Below, one piece after another: positions 58,450-64,000 of a stretch of 64,000 bases of DNA (position 1 is its first letter; each line of letters starts with the position of its first letter). Origin of the DNA: Bremia lactucae (taxonomy: Eukaryota > Oomycota > Peronosporomycetes > Peronosporales > Peronosporaceae); contig NC_090615.1 in assembly GCF_004359215.1 (NCBI RefSeq), positions 6,079,775 through 6,143,774 on the forward strand, in the 5' to 3' direction. The position numbers and the translations under genes are program-made. The notes beneath the pieces are model-generated. The model did not search any database. It was not told the origin of the DNA and was given only the letters and a program-made list of their open reading frames with translations.

Positions 58450-59520
58450 TACTATTATCATATATGCAGCTTTGTCGACACAGCTTCGACAATCAGCTAT
58501 TGTGCTACTTTAAATGCTCAAAATTGCAAGATAATGCTGAACTCTCTGGCGCCAGACTCGTCAGCCCGCGCATATTCCTTTCTGCAACTTCGAGAACGCA
58601 CACTGCTCTAATGCAGCGGCAATATCGCTTTGCGCCACAATTTGGTCATACAAGCAGCACATATTTCAGGTTCCCTAACCATCCGTACTATTCGGTATAT
58701 AACTTATATTAACTCTTCCATTCCCGAACGATTATTGTGTGTGCGTCTTCAAAACGCGTAACAGTTGCATCAGTATCGGACATGACTCCAACACGGATAC
58801 GCTAATATGTTATTTTCCCTTACTGATGCAAGTTCATATCGCTGTTGACGTACCCACCGGCTCAAGTCAGTCACACCCTACATGCGATGCGTATGCGGAC
58901 TTACTAGTCCGATCTGTTTGGGTCTCAGTTTGGTACATGGCTTGTGTTTAACAATTGAAGCATGCCGAGTAAAGTCAAACATATTATTCAGATCGCGTAC
59001 AATCAAGACGCGCCAAAATCGATATGCACCATCATCGGTGCGGAAAATATCCGCATAAATTCAACGATGTGGCAGTGTAACACGGAGTTTTCAAATTTTG
59101 CGGGGCTAAGCTCTTGTCATGGACGCCACATTTTCCCAACTGAATGAAGCCATTTTCTGTCCCTGTAAAGTGCATCGCGCTTACTTGGTTGTAGGCGTTC
59201 GCTATTTTAGCTGATTTCGAGGTGGACGATGAATGCACGCAATGGTCAATTGGGATGCTTAAGCATGATACAGGCATAGCCACTGGCGTGCATTTTATAT
59301 ATGATGAAATCGTGTGGTCATATTTAAGCCCTGATGCAAGTATTAGCTTTGACACTGTGACATTTGATTTTACGGTATCGACGTTTGCTCGATATGGAAC
59401 CTTGGTATACTGTTGGGCTCTCACTGCTAAAGTGATAGACTCGTCTTTCAATATACCTTCGAATGGAATGTTGTAAGGACATTGGTCAGCTTTTATTTGT
59501 AAGTCCAAGTCAGGACAATT
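58450..59520 (-). pseudogene. Unidentified decayed gene, cysteine-containing protein
   Basis: The best open part, 59508-59032, has 158 codons. It contains ADQCPYNIPFEGILKDESIT, ILASGLKYDHTISSYIKCTP, VAMPVSCLSIPIDHCVHSSS and GFIQLGKCGVHDKSLAPQNL, with regularly spaced cysteines as in extracellular beta-rich proteins. Frames below 59032 hold short continuous pieces only. No start, signal peptide or known domain is seen. It could be a decayed surface or secreted protein, or a shadow; the balanced composition favours real former coding. Confidence 0.3.
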
Positions 59521-60770
59521 TTAAGGCCTTCCAAGAAATTGTATCCTTGACATCTTCGGCTAGCGGGTCTATAATGATGCTCGCAAATTAGTGTGCAAAT
59601 ACTGTACGAATGTATGATTGCATTTGTCTTGACGTGATAGCAAGAGCGCTTGGGTGTATTCAACATCACATTTGGTGGCGTAATGACTATGTAGAACCTT
59701 CTATGATTATTTTTTTCTGAAGTACTTGCAAGTGTAGCTGTTCAAAATTTGTCTGAACTTAAATTATAAGACTGCATGTATCCTAGGTCTCCTATGGAGA
59801 GCTTCCACGATTGAAATCTTCTTCCATGGTGATAGTGCCTAAGTTCGCGCCGTCCTTCTAATAAAAGACCGGGCATTTACTTTAAGTTTCATCACTTACG
59901 AGGGTGGCACAAAATCCACATATGTAATTTGCGAGACGGCCTTTCCTATCTCGCGGAGTAGATTGAGTATTTGACGAATCTTTCCCTGATAAAGTAAGCT
60001 CTTAAACCTAAATGACTCAAGTTTCATAACAAGCGTCTGTGCAAAAAAAGGAGCAAGCACCTACTATCAAAGGTGAGCAACAGCATTTATTTAATCGCCG
60101 ATTGCATTAATTAAGTACCCTGTTCTAATAAGATTATAATTTCGTCAGCGTCCACGGTACTGTGCATCTTTCCAGATAGAGACTCACATCAATGGAAGTG
60201 CTTATCCGGGTCAAACTTAATCGTAATTTATTCGTGAATCTAAAGATTTTAGTCTTTGCAACTCTCGAAGATCGTGGATATGTCACGAACTGCTATCAAA
60301 TATGACGGGGATGTTGAAGATGACATTTTGAAGAGGAAGTACGCTATCGCAAACTCACGATCATTTTCTTACCCTATGTATTTACCTGAAGATTTTGGGC
60401 AGGATCGAAAATTGTGCATGATCATTGGATGGTGCTGCATGAAAATCGATTGATAAGCAAGACATCGAAAACGGATGGTAGGCAAAGCAACTGCCCCGTT
60501 AACGCGACAGCAGCAGTAGCTGTCGGCGTTTCGACTAAGGCATTGGACGTTGCTGGCGTGTTAACGCGGCGCGTGCGATTAGCTTGAGGTTAAATGGGTG
60601 ACTTCGCAGACGACCCACCAATGTGACCCCTTTTCGGTGGCATCTTTGGCGCCGTGTATGAAAAAAAATAGAGGTCGCTAGAGTGAATGAGAGAACTAGC
60701 GGCGCGGTACGCAGCTCGCAGTTTCTCCTAGTGACTAAGATGCAGGTTGTCACGTCTAATAATTAGAAGT
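59521..60770. other. AT-rich interval, nothing recognised
   Basis: About 1.2 kb. The frame at 60256-60453 (65 codons) has no recognisable domain. The last 300 bases (60480-60770) are more GC-rich and may be a decayed LTR or leader of the copia element that follows. Confidence 0.4.
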
Positions 60771-60899
60771 ACTCAAAAAGCCATCTACTGGACACTACGC
60801 ATCTGCCAATAATTTATGAGCCCAATGACTGGCTGCGAAGTGCACCAGCCGCATTTACACCAGTCAGCTTCAGCGATGGCCACGAAAGGACCAGGGCGT

Positions 60900-61990
60900 C
60901 TTTAGCGGTGGTTCAAGGCGGGTCATTGGCCCACGAAGGGGGCGAAAACATCAGCGCCCGGGTACTAACGACCCTCGTCGATGTCCAAGCGCGGATTGCG
61001 CAGGTGGAGGTCTCGCGACTGAAATGCGATGGAAACGAGCGGATGATGGGCGCGATGAGTCAAAAATGTCCCGCTTTGCGCTTAATGAGTGTCGTGATGA
61101 TGCACTGATGCCTACATGCGCTCGGACATTCGCCGGTGCGTCCAAGAACTGGATAATGTCGCCCAAGCATGCTGCAGCATGTAATAGGTTAAATTCCAAT
61201 ACAGGCAAAATGGCGGGGAGCGCAAGATGTACCTCCGGCGCGCGCGCCGTATTTTGACATCGAGTACGCGGCAGCACAAGATTTCGCGCGTCGTATGGAG
61301 CCGGATGCACAGTGAGCAATGCGGGTTCCAGACGAGCGTCAACAAAGACTGGCGATTCGCAAGTTCGACGGCTGGGAATATTATCGAGGCTTGGGATATG
61401 TCTTCCTGGACTACGTTCATGAGTCAGGCCAAATACGCTCAAGCGGCATGTGGCTTCGACTGGTCCGAAGACGTGAAGACTGACCTTCTCGGCACTTCCT
61501 GAGCGGTGCTGCCGAGCGTTACTACAACGAGCAGGTTGAGACATGGTGGCGCCAGACTCCGACGCTTGCACACGTTATAAAGTGGCATCATCAGACGTTC
61601 AAGACGATGATCCCTGCGTCCCAATTAATAAAATTGCTTACGGTGAAGAAGGGCTCAAGGAGAAGTTATCTCGAGCATTACTTTTATCTGGTGGCGGAAA
61701 GCGATGCATGTGGCGTCGCTGATGCGCAGTGCTCGATAACATTGTGCACTATTCGTCTGGTGAGCTCCACACGGTGCTGATGGCCAAGTATGACGGATGC
61801 CGGGTCGACTACCTAGCTTAAGCTGAAGAGCTTGCACACTTCGCGCAGTCTCAGGAGTTGGACATGCTTCATTTGGCAAGATGTCGTAACACATGTTGGT
61901 GAATGCAAGCCACGCGCTGATAATTGCACGTGCTATGGATTTGGCAAGATCGGGCACATTCAGTGATTCTGTCCCAACGAAAGAAAAGAA
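60900..61990 (+). pseudogene. Copia gag remnant with CCHC knuckle
   Basis: LAIRKFDGWEYYRGLGYVFL, then SGAAERYYNEQVETWWRQTP, HQTFKTMIPASQLIKLLT and LEHYFYLVAESDACG. Near 61930 a degenerate zinc knuckle reads CTCYGFGKIGHIQ followed by a stop and FCPNERK. The N-terminal part (60990-61120) reads through shifted frames. Confidence 0.7.
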
Positions 61991-62018
61991 CGAAGAAGAG
62001 CAATGGTGTGATTAGAGC

Positions 62019-62483
62019 TTGGAAAACAGCGCCAGGGCCAAGGACGTTGTAAGTTACACATTGTCCGTGCAGGACGTCAAGCAGGCCCAGGACAAGTTGG
62101 AAATCTTAAGTAGTGGATCCAGTAGGCACCTTATTAACTATGAGGTGCTTTTCGAGGATGCCCGTGAGTGTGACGACCAATGCTTGGGCGCCGATGGAGA
62201 AACACTTCGACTAACAATGGTTGGTAGTGTGGTACTTCACGTGAAGGCATGTGAAAGAGAAAGCGTTATTCGGCTGACTAAAGAATATTATGCACCGTTG
62301 CTAATACGCAATATATTGTCATATGGGAAGCTGGAGCTAAAAGGCTACGGGCTTAAATACAAGGGCGATCGACGAGCGGTTATCTCGCTCACTATCGCTT
62401 ACAATAATGGGCTCATCCTCGAGACTCAAGATGCAAAAGTTGATGTGGGAATGGATGGTACAGCAATGTCAGTGATTGATTAA
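62019..62483 (+). pseudogene. Copia protease region
   Basis: Open for 154 codons. LEILSSGSSRHLINYEVLFE carries the copia retropepsin motif with the expected DSGS altered to SSGS, so the catalytic Asp is lost. LTKEYYAPLLIRNILSYGKL and ELKGYGLKYKGDRRAVI complete the domain. Confidence 0.75.
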
Positions 62484-62549
62484 GCGTCGAGGCGGACAGA
62501 TGATGATGTCGTGCATGCGGTAACATTAATGCACTTTTAATAACGCTTT

Positions 62550-63460
62550 GACCATCTCTCTTAAGACACTATTGAGAGGATGGCGTGCGAGCCTAAATCT
62601 GGCATTCGCCTCACGGATGGGAAACGGGTGACGTGCATTTCTGCGCACAAGCAAAGCAGTCAAAGAACGCACAGCCCAAGAAAGACACCGGGTTGCACCC
62701 ACCAATAGATCGCGCTCGTGGTGTAATCTGTTCCGATCTTAAAGGACCGATGACGCTGAAGGATCAAATGGGTGATCGCTACTTGTCAACTTTGTGGATC
62801 ACAAGAGCAACTATTGCCGTGTGTTCCTCGTGCGTACCAAGAACCAAGCGGCAGAAAGTTCAAGCAGGTTTTTGAGCTTTCTTTGAAAAACGATTTGATT
62901 GCCGTGTACATCTGATGGTGGTGAGCAGAAAAATGTGGACTTACTCTGCAAGGCAGCCCGAGTGGCGAGACAAGTGAGCAAGGCGAGAAATCAAGCGTTA
63001 AATGGCAAGGCTGAACGAATGCACCGAACAATATGCAATCTCCCGCTGAATTTTAAGGCGACGCGGTCGTGTTCTCGGCGTACATCTTATATTGCGGTCC
63101 TACAAGCTCAAACCCCAACAGTGCATCGCCAACCAAGGTCCTGGTCGAGCAAGCAACCTACCTGCACGTCATTGTTTTATTTGGATTTTGTACAGTGTAT
63201 CGCGACTCAAAGAAAAAATCTCGCTGATCAAGCGCGTGTTGATTCGATCGTCGGGCGCAGCGACGAGACGAAAGGTTACCGCGTATATATTCGCAAGAAC
63301 AACATTTAATTGTGACGCAACACGTTCTGACGCAGAGAACGAGCAACCTAGACTCAGTTTTAATTCGGAGTATCGGGGAATAGTAATTCAAGGTGGCGAA
63401 GGAATCGCTCACAATAATAACGACGACGATGACAGCGAGAAGGTCTGCAAGAAATAGGTC
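62550..63460 (+). pseudogene. Copia integrase remnant
   Basis: Pre-integrase and core traces (RARGVICSDLKGPMTL; GRKFKQVFELSLKNDLIAV), then ALNGKAERMHRTICNL (around the catalytic Glu) and YILYCGPTSSNPNSASPTKV in changing frames. The C-terminus reads VYRDSKKKS and DETKGYRVYIRKNN. Confidence 0.7.
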
Positions 63461-63465
63461 AACCG

Positions 63466-64000
63466 GTGGACGCGTGCCCCTCATGCCACGCGTGGAGCGA
63501 CCAAGCAGCAATGCAAAATGCAATGCACATGAATAATGACGTTGGCACCGTGATTCAAGTCTTCGGGGCGGACCTGAAGACGCAGGCAGAGGCGACGCGC
63601 AGTCCGAAGGCTAAATGCTGGAGTAAGGCGATGCTCGAAAACATACGAGCTCTTAAAAACAATGACGTGTGGAACGTGATCAAATTTCCAGCCGATGCAA
63701 AGTTGCTACACAGGAAGTGGGTGTACAAGACAAAGACCGACGCAGGCGGTGCAGTAGAGCGGATGAAAGCGCGACACGTGGCATGTGGCAATGAGCAAGT
63801 ATTCGGTGTCAACTGCACTCTTATTTCGCCGCTGTGATGGACATGCCGACGATGAAGGTGATTCTGGGGCTTGCAGCGACATGGGGTGTACTAGTGAAGC
63901 ATGATGACATTCCAAATGTCTTCGTGAAGGCTGACAAGGAGAAGCATCTGGATATATTGCTCCACGTTCCAAGCGGTATGCAGATAAAGGACGAGAAGCT
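63466..64000 (+). pseudogene. Copia reverse transcriptase, N-terminal part
   Basis: SPKAKCWSKAMLENIRALKN, then LLHRKWVYKTKTDAGGAVER and ARHVACGNEQVFGVN, the standard start of copia RT. A frameshift near 63830 moves the continuation (MKVILGLAATWGV) to another frame. It is cut by the window end. Confidence 0.8.

Larger units (their letters stand above)
60771..64000 (+). mobile_element. Ty1/copia retrotransposon, second element, runs off the window
   Basis: Gag, protease, integrase and the RT start follow each other in copia order. Stops and frameshifts are common, but long blocks stay open (62019-62483). It is a different family from the copia at 33881, with a different gag and protease. The right end is outside the window. 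Confidence 0.8.

Noticed and set aside
59222..59476. Plus-strand frame opposite the unidentified relic
   Set aside because: Shorter than and fully inside the minus-strand frame. The cysteine pattern favours the minus strand.

Overview
The window looks like nuclear DNA of an oomycete, most likely a Peronosporales species (Phytophthora or downy mildew). The reasons are the style of the Ty3/gypsy, Ty1/copia, LINE and pogo/Tigger relics, a compact gene island with 55-97 bp GT-AG introns and closely spaced divergent genes, and an MLO-like seven-helix protein next to ordinary eukaryotic housekeeping genes. The genus is an inference. One 100-base run of N (44953-45052) marks an assembly gap.

Layout. 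1-12410 is a nested transposon pile. A pogo/Tigger-type transposase relic (76 to about 11520) was hit first by an LTR element that survives as a solo LTR (162-615, 5-bp target duplication). It was hit later by a 9.7-kb Ty3/gypsy element on the minus strand (864-10599, with both LTRs, PBS, PPT and target duplication). That gypsy element was itself hit by a 5'-truncated LINE (2146-4020, 16-bp target duplication). About 12411-15506 is gene-free. 15507-28426 is a gene island of nine genes: MLO-like protein, BuGZ/ZNF207-like zinc finger, low-molecular-weight tyrosine phosphatase, KRR1, BSD-domain coiled-coil protein, CDK9/12-type kinase, CIA30-domain protein, TRM112 and a C-terminally membrane-anchored protein. 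28427-29698 is gene-free. 29699-32727 is a second, same-orientation copy of the Tigger/solo-LTR/gag block without the gypsy insertion. From 32728 to the right edge nearly everything is decayed transposon: a gypsy element split by a copia element (32728-41080), a minus-strand gypsy element (41100-43956), members of two LTR families around the N gap, a Mutator/FAR1-like fragment (47100-47730), a LINE of about 7 kb on the minus strand (48330-55735), two gypsy integrase fragments (55948-58130), an unidentified decayed region (58450-59520) and a second copia element running off the window end.

How the genes work together. The island genes serve basic cell functions: ribosome biogenesis (KRR1), methyltransferase activation for tRNA, rRNA and release-factor modification (TRM112), transcription elongation control (CDK), spindle/Bub3 function (BuGZ-like) and mitochondrial complex I assembly (CIA30). 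They are not an operon. Two pairs share short divergent promoter intervals: BuGZ-like/phosphatase (about 100 bp) and CDK/CIA30 (about 225 bp). No RXLR or Crinkler effector, rRNA gene, CRISPR array or bacterial-type operon was recognised.

The most unusual points are these. An antisense open frame with a CxxC motif and an RS-like tail lies in the 3' region of the gypsy element. Ten 11-residue repeats sit in the same element's protease-RT linker. Two direct copies of a transposon block flank the whole gene island. KRR1 has an apparent one-base frame break. A tRNA-Arg-like, possibly mitochondrial, insert lies inside the copia element.
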